From NCBI GenBank assembly GCA_958450365.1, contig CAUEEP010000873.1, positions 186,001 through 250,000 of the forward strand: DNA of 64,000 nucleotides, written 5' to 3'. The notes under the pieces are model-generated. The model searched no databases, was not told where the DNA came from, and was given only the letters and a program-made list of their open reading frames with translations. The stretch's first letter is position 1. Each line of letters opens with the position of its first letter. This stretch comes from Mesorhabditis belari. Its lineage: Eukaryota; Nematoda; Chromadorea; Rhabditida; Rhabditidae. Both the position numbers and the translations under genes were made by a program. This document shows, one piece after another, positions 11,527 through 23,270 of this stretch.

Positions 11527-12730
11527 ATGCCAACTCACTCGTATGATCGTTCTGATTGGGAAGCCGTTGAGGACAAGATTCCGAGGTATTTATTTCAAAG
11601 AAAAATTAACTTTGCGACAAAGTTTGTAGCATTAGTTGAAAGCACAATTAGAACCCAAATTGGCTGTAGTTTCGTTTTCGGAAACTCTGCTATGAGTTCT
11701 GAAAATTCATTTGCTGTTTCAGTATTAAGCGCAAAACAGTGCTGTTGAGACAAAAGCTCTACAGGCTGATCAAAAAGTTCCCGCACAACTTTTTGTAAAA
11801 GCGGCTAGCAAATGTCTAACTTATTTTAAAAGTGATAAGTGTTATAGAGATTTAAAGTCCTAATTCTTGGCTATATTTATCTACTAAAAGCTTTCAAATT
11901 GGATGCATACAACTCATTAAACAAGCTCTTCAATGAGCTCAACACAGCACGCCGCCATTTTTGACGATTTTCTTTATGAAAACTTTTTAAAAAACCTTTT
12001 TTGTTATTGATTTCTTTAAAATGTAAGATTTATTCTCGCTTAATATAATAAGAATAAGATCTAACTGTTTTGTCAAACTTTCCTAATCAAAATTCAATTT
12101 GATTTTAAGTTCATTTTAAAGATCAAGGAGAAAAGCGAAAATTGAGCGTTTTTTGATGTTGAATTTGCATCCAGATTTTAAAGTCTGTGCTATTCTAGCT
12201 CTATAAATTCATTTAACTTCATTTTTTGAATAAGAATAATGCAAAATTATTCTGGGGAAGCCTTTCTGTTCAAAAATTGTTCAAAAATGGCGGCGTGCTG
12301 TGTTGAGCTCATTGAAGAGCTTTTTTAATGAGTTGTATGCATTCAATTCGGAAGCTTTTAGTAGATAAATGTAGCCAAGATTCCGGGCTTCAAATCTCTA
12401 TAACACTTCTCATATAAGATAAACATTTACTAGCTGCTTTTACAAAAAGTTGTGAGACTTTTTGATCATCCATCCACAACTTTACCCCATTTCAGTCTCC
12501 CCACAACGGCCAATCGTTCCTCAAAAGATGACGAGCTGCGTGCCGCTTTCAAGCTCTTTGACAAAGACGGAAACGGGGTCATCTCGGCAAAAGAACTGCA
12601 TCAGGCGATGGCCAACATCGGCGAAATGATCACTTATGAGGAGATCGACGTGATGATTCGAGAGGCCGACGCAAACAAAGATGGACAAGTCAACTATGAG
12701 GAGTTCTTGAAGATGTTCCAGAAGATGTGA
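11527..12730 (+). CDS. Small two-EF-hand (calmodulin-like) protein
   Basis: Exon 1 is 11527-11585 ([19 protein letters not shown], phase 2) and exon 2 is 12496-12730 (TGA), after CCATTTCAG. The product is 97 aa. Two EF-hand loops are complete: [12 protein letters not shown] and [12 protein letters not shown], each with acidic residues at loop positions 1, 3 and 12 and Gly at 6. The linker ([20 protein letters not shown]) resembles the calmodulin C-lobe, so the protein would bind two calcium ions. The N-lobe pair of EF hands is absent and replaced by about 30 unrelated residues. The single intron (910 bp) is almost filled by a foldback element. Exon 1 is supported by its ATG, donor and phase only. 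Confidence 0.75.
11772..12468. repeat. Large foldback element, about 700 bp
   Basis: Arms of roughly 220 bp. The left arm begins near GATCAAAAAGTTCCCGCAC and the right arm ends near the inverted TTTTTGATC; both include AGCACGCCGCCATTTTTG and its complement. The ends resemble mariner-type terminal repeats. There is no transposase. It occupies the intron of the EF-hand gene. Confidence 0.75.
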
Positions 12731-12739
12731 TGTAAGAAT

Positions 12740-13880
12740 TGCTGCAAAATTGCTTTAAAAGCTTGACATTTCACCTGTACTTTCCTTTGCTTTCTAGAAA
12801 TAAACCATTTTAAAATCCCCAGCTGCCCGTGGGGGCTGTATGTTTAATCACCACGCATTACAATAAAAGAAACTCTTAGATTTTGCTCATTACAGCAGGT
12901 TTCAGGCAAAGAAAAATTTAGAATTTCTCTAGAATCAGAGATTCTCCAATTGCTCTTAGCTTAAGCACTTTACAAAATTGAATACTTTAAAATACGTGGA
13001 AGAGTTCAGTTGAGAGTCCTTCACATATAAATTCAAGCGATAATAATGAAAGCCCTAGCTGGCATTTATCGGCCAAGTGCCAATACGGATGTCGGTATTT
13101 GAAACAGAGCTGTCGATCACCTTTCTCGTAATCCAATAATAAACTCCCAGTCAGTTTGGATGTTTTAACACAAGAAATTTTATGGCACACCGATGTACCA
13201 GTTTTATCTACTTTCAAAGGCTCATAACTTTCTTTTTTCGGGCCTCCTGTAGAGAAAGTTTGAGAGCGACTGATTGGAACCTTGGAAGTTCAAGCCTTGA
13301 CAAAATGAAAACATGAGTAATCGAATTTGCAAGTCTTGAACCTTCATGGGTCAAGCATGAACCATTTCCCTCAACTCTTGAATTTTATTTCTAGACCTTT
13401 CTAGTTTTAGACTCAGAATTCTCTTTAAGGTTAGTTAACATTGCTGCACAAACAAATTATTGTAAAAATTGTTGGTTTCGTTTTCCTTTCGGAATACCCG
13501 ATTGCAGTTAATGAGATCGGCAAGTGGTTAACTGTTGAGATAATGCAGCTTTTGAAAAAGAAAATTTAAGCGACTGCAACGCTCAGCCCGACCATGAAAC
13601 GTGTAAAACTAGGCCATGATTCTAGAAAAATATTTGTTTAATTCTTTTTCTTTGTATTTTACAACAAAGCGTTAACCTTTTGAAACAGTTCTTGCTCATT
13701 TTTGCGTGTAAAAAAGTAATTAAGTTTAACTGAAGCAAAGAAAAAGCTAAAACAAGTCACTGGTCAAACATTTTAAGGTTTTCTTTTTATACAGGAAACT
13801 CAAGAAATGAAAAAGATGAGAAATACTATGAAAATGTCTAATACAGTCAGATTACAGAAATTGCTTTGCCATTGATGGTC
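12740..13880. other. No gene seen; partial foldback relic
   Basis: The stretch around 13,155-13,240 (TTTTATGGCACACCGATGTACC) is related to the interior of the foldback at 14,126-14,510. Otherwise no feature is seen. Confidence 0.4.
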
Positions 13881-13885
13881 TCTCC

Positions 13886-14778
13886 CTAACGCCTCGACTC
13901 GATCTTTTTCTTTGCATCATTAAACGCGTTGTCAGCCTAGAAAAAAACGTATGAAAAGGTGGACAAATTCTCGTTGATCACCAGCGATTAGCAAATGATT
14001 TCTAGACGACTCTACTCTGTGTGCTTTGCCTTTCTCTCACCTTATCCGCCGCCTCTTTCCCCGCTTGTTTCGTCTTGTCGGCCGCAGTCTCAATTGCTCG
14101 ACCTTAACACATAGAGAATATAGGGATTTTTGATTTTCACACAAGTTATTCCACTTCCAGCTTGTCTAAAAACTTTCTCAGGCAACCGACTCACTTATTT
14201 TATGGGTCGAAATGAAGAAAAATGTTCAAGAATCATTTCTCTGGAAGCAGATTGAAAAAATATTAAATCTGAAGAAAGTTATGAATGTTTTAACATCAGA
14301 GATTTTATGGCACACCGGTGTACCAGCTTTATTTACTTTCAAAGGCTCATAACTTTCTTCAAAGTAAATATTTTTCAAACTACTTCCAGAAAAATGATTC
14401 TCAAACATTTCTCTTCATTTCGACCCATAGCACAAGTGAATCGGTTTGTTTGGGAACATTTTTAGACGAGTTGGAAGTGGAATAACTTGCGTGAAAGTCA
14501 AAAATCTCTTTCGTAAGGGTGTTAAAGAGATTTTTTCACTAAATCAATGTTCATACTGCCTTTTCATTCCACTAACCAGCTGAATCGAGTCCCTCTTTCA
14601 GTTTACTGCCGGCCTCATTCAGCGCATTTTTTGTATCGTCGACCAGTTCCTGAATTAAAAAAAATGTAATCAAGGATATTCTTTATTACTAAAATCTTTA
14701 ATAGTAAGAGAATATTTAACAAACCGATTGCCCGATCACCAACGCAATGCACGAGAGCAGTAACAGGATTTTAAGCAT
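13886..14778 (-). CDS. Small secreted LEA-like amphipathic protein
   Basis: Four exons: 14778-14725, 14649-14577, 14102-14041 and 13936-13886 (TAG). Phases agree (0, 1, 0), giving 79 aa. The first 16 or so residues (MLKILLLLSCIALVIG) form a signal peptide. The rest is charged, Ala/Lys/Asp-rich and helical: TKNALNEAGSKLKEG, then TAADKTKQAGKEAADKA. This matches the loose 11-residue pattern of group 3 LEA proteins (known from desiccation-tolerant nematodes) and of small apolipoprotein-like helices. It has no cysteines or enzyme motifs. A secreted chaperone-like or lipid-surface role is inference. Intron 3 (474 bp) is filled by a foldback element. Confidence 0.7.
14126..14510. repeat. Foldback element, about 385 bp
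   Basis: The arm GATTTTTGACTTTCACGCAAGTTATTCCACTTCC-like sequence at both ends is inverted, and the centre contains CTTTCAAAGGCTCATAACTT. It lies in intron 3 of the LEA-like gene. Confidence 0.65.
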
Positions 14779-15559
14779 TTTTGATGTCTCTAAACATTTT
14801 TGTATCATTTTCAAACGACTAACAACATTTTTGAAAAACTAGAACAAAAATTCTTGGTTGATTAAGCGTGTGATTGAAACAGACAGCCTCTCGTCACTAT
14901 TTGTATCAGCAACAGGCTGTTTTGTCTGAGGGATTTGTGCAAGATCACTCTTTGAAATGACGAATTTAATGATGTTTTTGATGGGACGACCGAATCTGTT
15001 TGCGCATATGAACAGTAGCTCACAAAAAACCCATCAAATAAGCTTGTTGCACTTTTTTTCCTAATAATTCCTCAAACAATTCGTGCTCTGAGCGAGCTTT
15101 TGTGTGTGTGTTCAAATGAAACACGCTTTCATTTAGTGTTTTTCATATTTTATTTTGACAAGTTTCAACTCAACCCATTATTTGGACAGAGTTTTACTCT
15201 CTGAATAAAGATTAGTTCACTTGTATGGGGCCACAATTGGAAAATTACACTCAAACCTCGTTCGTGATCGGACTTTTCACCAAAACTTTCTAATCTAAAC
15301 TTCAAGCGTATAAATTCGATTCGACAATCCTTTGAGTTTTTCCGGATTAGCCAAAATTGGCTTTTTTTAAAATAATCTCTTCAGGAAAATCTTAGACTAG
15401 AATTGTATATGAATGGAATTGTAGATGAATGACATGGTTTTTACCAGCATTATTGGTGGTTTTCTCAAACTCTTCAATTTGAAGAAATATACCATTAGAA
15501 GTCAAAAACAAAGAGAAATTCAAAAGTAAACTATCAAAATAAAAGTAAAGCAAAAGTTT

Positions 15560-15655
15560 TTGACGCACAAGGAATTGAACGCGAGCAAAAAAAAGAGGCA
15601 TAGCTCGTCTCTGATACAAGCCTCTCATCCACTACACCACTAGGCCATCTGTTAG
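15560..15655 (-). other. tRNA-like sequence, probable SINE head
   Basis: On the minus strand GGCCTAGTGGTGTAGTGG resembles an A box and D arm, and GCGTTCAATTCC about 60 bases on resembles a B box. The anticodon region is too long for a tRNA. It is likely pol III derived. Confidence 0.4.
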
Positions 15656-15659
15656 AGAC

Positions 15660-16555
15660 GTGTGCGCGACATCGACGACTGCCTTTACTAAAACTTTCAA
15701 TCTTATAATTAGGCTCGCTGACCATTCGTTTGTATTTTGGCACACCTAAATACCTAAACTAAACTTTAACAACCTAGCAAAAAGAGTTGAAACTATGTCA
15801 GATCATTTCCAAAAAGATATTTAAATTTACAATCCAAATTCATAAAAGTTTTAGTAAAGGTACAAAGAAATGAAATAGTATAATTCAAGGAGCAAGAAAA
15901 ACCTCCATTTTCGCCGTTCGAGTACAGGTTGGCAACTTTCCAGCTAAATTCTAAGATACACCTAAGCTACCGTACTCAAGACGGCGTCTCCCTTTTTCCC
16001 CGTCCCTCCAAAAATTTATTCTTTTGAAGAATCGTCGCCCTGTCTTCTGCGCTCATGTTCTACTCGTGCTATTCTCTTGTAAATATTGTTTGTGTTTATT
16101 GTTCCCTCCTCCTTGTATTTTTTCCATCCCCTCCCTGTTATCTTCTTAAAATTGTTAAATTTTTAGGGTTTCTGTACTTTTCTCGGTCTTTCCACTTTGT
16201 TGATCTTCAGACCCGTGTATTTCATATCACCGATAAAGTTATTAAAATCTAAACATCTTTTCTCTATAAACGCCAGCCAATCTAACCCAGCCGCGCATCG
16301 ACTTGTTATTCTTCTCATTTTGGCAACCATTTGGAATTAGTGTTTTTGAGTTAAAAGATTTAGTAGCTTGGGTAAGGTTTCGACGCAGAATGTAAATTTT
16401 TGGAACCGTAATACGTTACTAGACAATAAGGAAGTTTTAGTAAATTCTTACTAAAATTCTGAAAAAACTTACCCCCCCCCACCCCGTTATCTGTAAAGCA
16501 CCAATTTTTTTAAATAAAAAAATAACGTTTAAATTTTCTTTTAAAATAATATTAT
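15660..16555. other. No gene; pyrimidine-rich tract
   Basis: The stretch at 15,900-16,260 is unusually C/T-rich and ends in ATTAAAATCTAAAC, resembling a 3' tail. A similar C/T-rich tract occurs near 21,530-21,760. No protein is supported. Confidence 0.3.
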
Positions 16556-16559
16556 TTAG

Positions 16560-17701
16560 GAAGCTTCGCTCAGGAAATGCGGAAATTTCTCTTTTATTCG
16601 AAGTCGTTCGCACAGCTTCTTGGAGACCCTTTGGACCCTTTGAAGGCGACTATCCACGAAGACGACAATTTGCGTTTTGCAGTTGGTGTGTTCCGTAGCA
16701 GGGTATTTCCTGACGTGCATTTGGTTGTCACTTGCTTCCATGGACCGCATCAGCACATTCAGACAAGCTCGACTATGTATATCTACAATGAAGGTATGCA
16801 AAATTTTTTCTTATCATTATTTATTTGTCCACTGGAATACGAATTTTTTATTAACCTCTAGTGAAGGTTTATTTACTATTTATTATACAGAAATTGAGTT
16901 TATATGAAGGACTTTTAGCTGGAGAGAAGTTCGAAACAACGGTGGTTTCAAGAGTCGAGAAGAAAAACGAGATGTTTTGCTTTTGAGACTGACTAAGAAA
17001 CTTGTCATGCCTCCTCCATATGTTGCTTCACGTGTCATTGGTGGTGCACACTATTTGCTCATGGTTGGTTTTATTCAATAAATAAAAGTGAATTTGCTAG
17101 GGTTTTATTTATTTATAATAACCATCTTTTGCTTTTCTGGGATGGATCCATAGAAATAACTAATTTGGAAAATCGTTTGGTTCAAAATCATTTATCCGTA
17201 TAATCAATTAATATAATAGCAGATAAATATAGAAGGTTTAAGATAAAATTTAATTTAGGGCTATCCCACTGGGCTCATAAAGTCTTTGGAGCGAAATCAA
17301 GAGCCAACACCTTCGTTTCTTAAGGGTATGGTGATGTGCGAGAACGAGAACAGACATGGTCATATTCCCGGTACATCTGGAGCAATGCCGGGTTTTTCGG
17401 GAGGTCCCGTCTGCACGATGCCAAATGGTGAACTTCTCGGAAGGTATCTTGGTAGCGGAGATATCAATTTGGGGCAATGGACTACTTGTCAAAGATGTCT
17501 CTCGAACTTGGCACTTACGCTTCTCGAGGCTCACTATTGTGAAATTCTTCCTGGAATGACGCTCGAAGATATATTGACCAACTTCATGGTGGCTATTCAG
17601 TTGGTTAGTTTTTCTTATTCTCTTAACATTTATCAATTTACACAATTTTCTTTTAGCAAAGCCCGGTAGCTGCAAATGTCGGCCAAGGGCAGTCATCGTG
17701 A
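16560..17701 (+). pseudogene. Trypsin-fold (PA clan) serine protease-like gene, probably frameshifted
   Basis: Exons: 16560-16793, 16919-17063, 17259-17603 and 17657-17701 (TGA). Catalytic-type blocks appear in the right order: LVVTCFHGP (His), RDVLLLRLTKKL (Asp) and PGFSGGPVC (Ser, GxSGGP). The C-terminus (LTLLEAHYCEILPG ... GQGQSS) matches a second copy at 22.0-23.3 kb. Exon 2 has the wrong length modulo 3. FETTVVSRVEKK and RDVLLLRL lie in different frames, so an intact enzyme is not produced unless a splice site was missed. There is no signal peptide at the first ATG (16,577), and an upstream exon is likely. The family is recognised only as PA-clan; no subfamily was assigned. Confidence 0.6.
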
Positions 17702-17704
17702 ATA

Positions 17705-18115
17705 GGACAATCAGATGAATTTAACTAACTGATCTGTGAAAATGTTTATTAACTCAATTTACGCTTCAAATAAATTTGTTTTTGTATTTTTAAAAATAAT
17801 TAAATTAAACATCATTTAATTTTAACAGCAAGCTTTTGAAATCAAATGAAAAAAAGGATGGCCTGGAAACCAAGAAGGTACCTTTTAGAATTGTCAATTA
17901 TTGGTGACCTGGCGGAAAAAATACAATCCAATTGTTCCCTATCTTTTTCAGGCTGATCGCATTTCTAAAGTGTCACCAGATATTATCGAATTCAATCTTT
18001 GACATGTTTCCATTCATAGATAGATATAGCCTACTTCTGCTTGCCGTCAAAATATCGAAAAAACCAAAGCTAAGACAGAAGTGTCCTAGATTCCGGCGTG
18101 CGAGAAAACTAAAAA
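17705..18115. other. No gene seen
   Basis: AT-rich non-coding sequence between the protease copy and a GC-richer minisatellite. Confidence 0.4.
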
Positions 18116-18117
18116 AG

Positions 18118-18245
18118 CTTCGTGTGTTCGGGTCGCGCAAGCTTCGGGTAGCGTAAGCTTTGGGTGGCGCAAGCTTCGGGTGACGCCAGCTTCGGTCGAC
18201 CCAAGCTTCGGATGGCCCAAGCTTCGGGCAGCGCAATCTTCGCTT
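18118..18245. repeat. Minisatellite, about 16-17 bp unit, about 8 copies
   Basis: The unit is close to GCGCAAGCTTCGGGT, repeated with substitutions. It is locally GC-rich. All frames are shadows of the repeat. Confidence 0.7.
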
Positions 18246-19103
18246 TCTTGCGCTACGCCTTTAAAAAAAAGCGTTAGACAAAATGGCTTAGGCGAAATGG
18301 GGGGTAATTGGTTTTTCATGAATGCTGTTAGAAATGTAGTGGTAGAGCCGAGTAGTAGAGCGCTCACATAAGAGTCTATTGCTGCCTCTTACTTTTTTCT
18401 TTTCTTTCTTCGGAAAACCTATTTTAGACCAATCCCTAAGCAATCTCCTTCCTCAATTTTAGATCAAAAAGATTAATTTTTCAAACAATTTTTTACCAAA
18501 AACAACAAAATTAACGTAGCAAAAATCAAGAAACATATATCGATAAAATAAATGAAGCATAATTTGGCTTGGCTTGACTTGGCAAAGCGCATAAAAGCCT
18601 GTGATCCAGAACTCATCGCCTCAGTTTTAGATATATGCCAAAAACGTTTTTGCCAAATTCCTCGCGGTTCCGCGTCATTTTGCAAAAACCAAATACAGCA
18701 TCGAAATCAGCGAAAAATTCTACATAGGATCGTCTAGGTCTCATTTTCCATCTCCACATCACCCTCGTGACCATCCCTTGCCAGTATAGGGGGGCTACCG
18801 TATAGGGAGGCTGCAGTAAGCTGCTTCAGTAAACAGCTACCGTAACCCTCACAATCGAAAATAGCACTTGAAGTGCAAGTAGTAAAAAGGCTCTATACTA
18901 AAGATTTATTTTCCAAATCTCCTCAAATTTGTCGTAAAAAATGCCATTTATTTTTTGATATGGTGTGGGAACATTTATTGTCAAAAGAGATCAACAACTT
19001 TAGAGTGAAAAACGAAAACTAACCAATATCTAATTAAACAATCAATCCTTTGCGGTTATTCGGGTCGAAGACGCACAAATCCCTCCAGAATCCTCGTTTG
19101 CTT

Positions 19104-21444
19104 TTAAAACGGCCGACATCTCTCCGTCATTTGCTGGGCTTGCAATTTGAGTTGAGCTCGAGGCATATCACGGGACATTATCTAAAAATTTTGAATTATT
19201 TATTTAGGGATGATTGTTGAAGTATGTTGATTTACTTGACTGTGCATCAACGGAAAAACGATAAATGTAAACTCAAATATAACCTCATACCATCTAGCTA
19301 AAAATTAGCAATAAGTTGAAAAGGTTATAATTCTTGATAATTACATTTACCAATAAACTGTTCTACACTCAAAAGACTCGCCTCAAAAATGAAAGCAGTA
19401 AAATCGGTGTTCTTCTGTCGAAGTGCGTGATCAAAGAGCTCTTTAACGAGGCCGATCTTCAGTTGACCTTCTTGAACTTCTTCTTTTGGCACTTCGTTCT
19501 AAAGAATTTGATTTTTTTAATGAAGAATGCTTCATTTTAACATTAGTCCAATTTTCTCACCTCCTTAACACCCTCCTCTTCAACCAACAACTGCAACAAG
19601 TCAAACGCCTTCTTGTCCTCTCCAATCTTTGCCAACAGACATGCACATTCAATTAACTAAACAAAACTAATGATTGCTTTAAGATGAAGTCAAACTGTGC
19701 TCGGGTTGAGTTTTTGCTGTAGACGATTGCGATCCTTCTTATTGAATTCACTGTATTCGACGAGAGCGTTGACAATTTTATGCACAACTTGTGAGTATTT
19801 TTCACGTTCATTGGAAATTAAAGCCTAAACAGGAAAAAATATATCTAGAATACACAGTCGAACTTCGATATAACAAACTTTTGGCCGGTCCCTTGAAGTT
19901 CCTTATATCGAAGTTTGACTGTATTTTAAAAGCTAACCGACTAGTTAATCCCTTTGAGTAGAAGACGGAGATCGGATGAGACACGAACATCAGTCAACAT
20001 TTGAGCACAAATTCGGTCTTCAGTCAAGCGTTTAACAAATGGCCAATTGTCTGAGTTTTAAATAAAGTTGTTTCATTTAAAAGTCATCAAATTTCCAGTA
20101 CCTTTAGACGATTGATGAGCCTGATGATGAGGAAATGAGAAACACCGACACGATTTGGAACATATTCCTGAAATAATATCATATTGTATTACTATCAATA
20201 TTTTGTTTTTGATCAATCAAACGGAGACACACGTTATCGTTTGCATTTGATTACACACCTTGTAGACCCTCTCGATTTCCTTTAAATCCCCAGTTGTGTC
20301 AATGAAGAGCTGCAGGTATTTGTTGTAGAAGCTGAATAGCTTATATTGATTTAGAAACTTGATCAAACAAACCTGTCCTCAAAAGTGAACTCCGGGGCTT
20401 TCACTTTGTTGTTTGGTGATTCGTAGAATTGCACAACTTTCTGCGCAATCTTTCGTCTTTCGTCTTTTCGTCACCTGACATATTGACATGGCAGTGAGAA
20501 AAAAGTGATGATCGTTGAGGGGGTTTGGCTAAAATTTTAATTCATAGATTAGGACATTCAGCCAATTCACTGACCTCATACGTTTCACCACCATCCGAGT
20601 CATTATCTCATTCAAAGCGGTGATTGCAAGCTGAAAATCCCATTGAAACATTTAACCGCTCAGTCTTTGCCTTTAAATCATCTTCCTTAGGCTTGTAGTC
20701 TTTGTTATCCACATCTCTTGTTCGAATTTTTACAATTCCATTCAATAAAATAAACAAAGTGGGATGAATCTAAAGAAACAAAATGCTCAAGTTTTCCAAA
20801 ATATTAATACCTTTAAAAGTTTCATCTCTCCAAGATTTTTCCTCGCCGTTTTCTGGCGGTTATCTAACGGAGCCTAAATGAACAAGTATTTTTTTTTGTC
20901 AAATCTAAATAATTTACCGTCATGTTGCTCTCCAGTAAAGCATTGAATGTGTTTACATCTGGTTTTACTGATAGATGCTTCATCTTTTGGAGCAATTTGA
21001 GAGACACCTTAATCGAAAGGTGAGAATTTTCAGACAACAACTTTTAACCCTACCGAAAACTGAGATTTTGCTATCAAAGTATTAAAAGCCTCAACACAAG
21101 GAGTGGCACCAGATGAAAGAATTCCCTAAATACATAAATTTGACCTAAAATCCTTATGATTAACCTGGAATAGTTGATTTGCTTTCTCCGTACTTTGAGT
21201 ATGCTTAATAATCCCACAAATCATTGCCGATTTGACCTCGGGAGTTTGTTCAATTGATTCGTACAGCAAGGAAATCACATCGTCCTGAAAATTGTTACAA
21301 ATTAAGAAAAAGAAAGAGACTCAATTTCACCTTCCATTTTGGTGGATCAGCTTCTCCAAAGGTTCCCAGCCCGTGCCATTCCAATTCCTCGTAGAACGGC
21401 ACATTTTCTCCACCATAATACGCCAAGAGAAAGAAGAGATCTTT
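19104..21444 (-). CDS. PPR-repeat protein resembling mitoribosomal PTCD3/mS39, 5' incomplete and possibly dead
   Basis: At least 14 small exons read in order on the minus strand. They start at 21444 (DLFFLLAYYGGENVPFYEEL) and pass DDVISLLYESIEQTPEVKSA, ATPCVEAFNTLIAKSQ, KMKHLSVKPDVNTFNALLES (a clear 35-residue PPR-type repeat), FYNKYLQLFIDTTGDLKEIE and ALISNEREKYSQVVHKIVNA. They end at 19106 (QQMTERCRPF). PPR proteins bind organelle RNA; PTCD3 is a small-subunit mitoribosome protein. That assignment is by overall feel and moderately sure. Two problems exist: no exons were found upstream of 21,444, where unrelated sequence begins, and the exon near 19,945-20,050 runs into an in-frame TAG just before its apparent donor. 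Confidence 0.55.
19855..19921. repeat. Tiny palindromic element (pogo/Tigger-like ends)
   Basis: CAGTCGAACTTCGATATAA at the left is inverted at the right (TTATATCGAAGTTTGACTG) and flanked by TA. These ends resemble pogo-type MITEs. It sits in an intron of the PPR gene. Confidence 0.55.
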
Positions 21445-22037
21445 CTAAAAGATAAAAATCAAAGTTTAAATTTCTAAAAAAATTCCAATATTTTGGTTTG
21501 GGTTTAAGATTCGACTTTATCAGTAGTATATAAATGCCATTTCGGGCGCAACCATCCCCATCTCAAATTTTTCCCCTTTCTTACATCTTTTCGCCATCAA
21601 AACACAAAATCATTCAAAAATTTTTCAATAAGATGATACTAGCTCGCCCCATCTCCCATTCAAAATCTTGTCCCTTTTCGGCTATTTCCCCTATAGAAAC
21701 ATACAAAATTAAAATAAAGCACATTTTAAATGTGGAATTCTAGCCCAGTACTACCCACTAGCACTCAATTACATTATTCCTACTTTATATTAAAATTGTA
21801 AATAATGTTAAAATAATTGACAATTCTAAAAAGTAGCTTCATGGTTTCCAGTCATCCTTTTTTCAAAAGCTTACTGTTCAAATGAAATGATATTTGATTT
21901 AATCCCTTTTTAAAAATAAAAAAGCAAACTTTATTTGAATAATCAATGGAATTAATAAATTTTCAATAAATATTTTTCACAAATCATAAATAAATTCATG
22001 TGATTAGAGAATAGAACATTTGGCCTTCTAGGTCTTC

Positions 22038-23270
22038 TTAGCCTTCTTGGCCGGACGGATTTTGTGCACTCTTTACGTATTTCTCTATCTAAAAGAAAAT
22101 TGTACAAATTGATAGATGTTAATAGAATAAGAAAAGCTGACATAGAGCAATGCACATTCCATCGATCGTCCAGGAAGAATTCGTCACATTGAGCCTCTGT
22201 AAGCGAATGTGCCAAGTTTGAGACAAAAGCCATCGATATACCTACCTTTAAGACACAATCCGAGAAACTGGCCATATTTCGTGTAGGTAGGACCCCATAA
22301 AAACCGGGGATTTCCTCAGAAGTACCGGCAAAGTCACCGTTTTTCATCCAGTCCTCGTTTGCGATCACGCCTGGAAGAAACGAAGGTTTTGGAGGAGCAT
22401 CCTTTTTGATCTCATCTGGATAACCCTAAATTAAATTTTATCTTAAAGCTTTTGTATTTATCTGCTATTATTTTGAAAAATTATTTTGAACAAAACGATT
22501 CTCCAAATTAGTTATTTCTATGAATCCATTTCAAAAATAAGCAAAATATGGTATAATTAAAACTTTAGTAGATTTGCTTTTATTTATTGAATAAAACCAA
22601 CCACGAGCAAATAGTGATTACCAGCGATGAGATTTGAAGCAACGTATGGAGCATCTTCCGCAAGCTTCTCATCCGATTCCAAAGCAAAAAATCTTGTTCT
22701 GGCCTTTTACATACCACCGTTGTTTCGAACTTCTTTCCAACTAAAAGCACTTCATATAAATCTAATTTCCGTATAATAAATAGTAAATAAACATTCGCTC
22801 GATTTTAATAAAAAAATTTGTAATTAAGTGAACAAATACAACCCTAATTTATAAAAGAAAAGTTTAAAAAAATTTTTGCATACCTCCGTCATAGATATTC
22901 ATAGTTGACCCTTTCGGAATGTTCTCATGCGGTCCATGGTTCCAAGTGGCAGCGAAGTGTCGGTTGGGAAAGAGGTTGCTACCGCAAGTAGTAAAACTCG
23001 ATCAGTCGATCAGCTCGATCACTCGACCAGTTCGATCACTCAATCATTCTGAATAGTGTTATTCGCAGAACTCGCAAGTGTGAAGGAATAAAATTTAAAA
23101 TGACAGCATTTGGCTGAACATTTTATGCAGTTATAACTATTCAAAATGATTAAGTGATCGAACTGATCGAGTGATCGAGCTGATCGAGCGATTGAGTTTT
23201 ACTACTTGTCGGTTGCTACAGAATACACCAACCGGAATACGCAAAGAGTCATTTTCTTCGATTTCTCCAT
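22038..23270 (-). pseudogene. Second, dead copy of the trypsin-fold protease
   Basis: It reads in the same exon order as 16560-17701. The His exon (NDSLRIPVGVFCSN, then FAATWNHGPHENIPKGS) is split by a foldback insertion at 22,983-23,209. The Asp exon (22,756-22,616; KFETTVVCKRPEQDFLL) is followed after a one-base frame slip by APYVASNLIAGNHYLL. The Ser exon is 22425-22142 and the last exon ends with TAA at 22,038. At the catalytic Ser position it has PGFYGVLPT instead of GFSGGPV, so Ser is Tyr. Upstream it is fused to copied receptor-kinase exon sequence. Several independent lesions make it a pseudogene. Confidence 0.7.
22983..23209. mobile_element. Foldback MITE with 9-bp target duplication
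   Basis: Arms CAAGTAGTAAAACTCGATCA ... and the inverted TGATCGAGC ... GTTTTACTACTTG are flanked on both sides by GGTTGCTAC. A 9-bp duplication suggests Mutator-like mobilisation. It interrupts the His-bearing exon of the second protease copy. A degenerate relative lies near 7,805-7,860. Confidence 0.7.
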
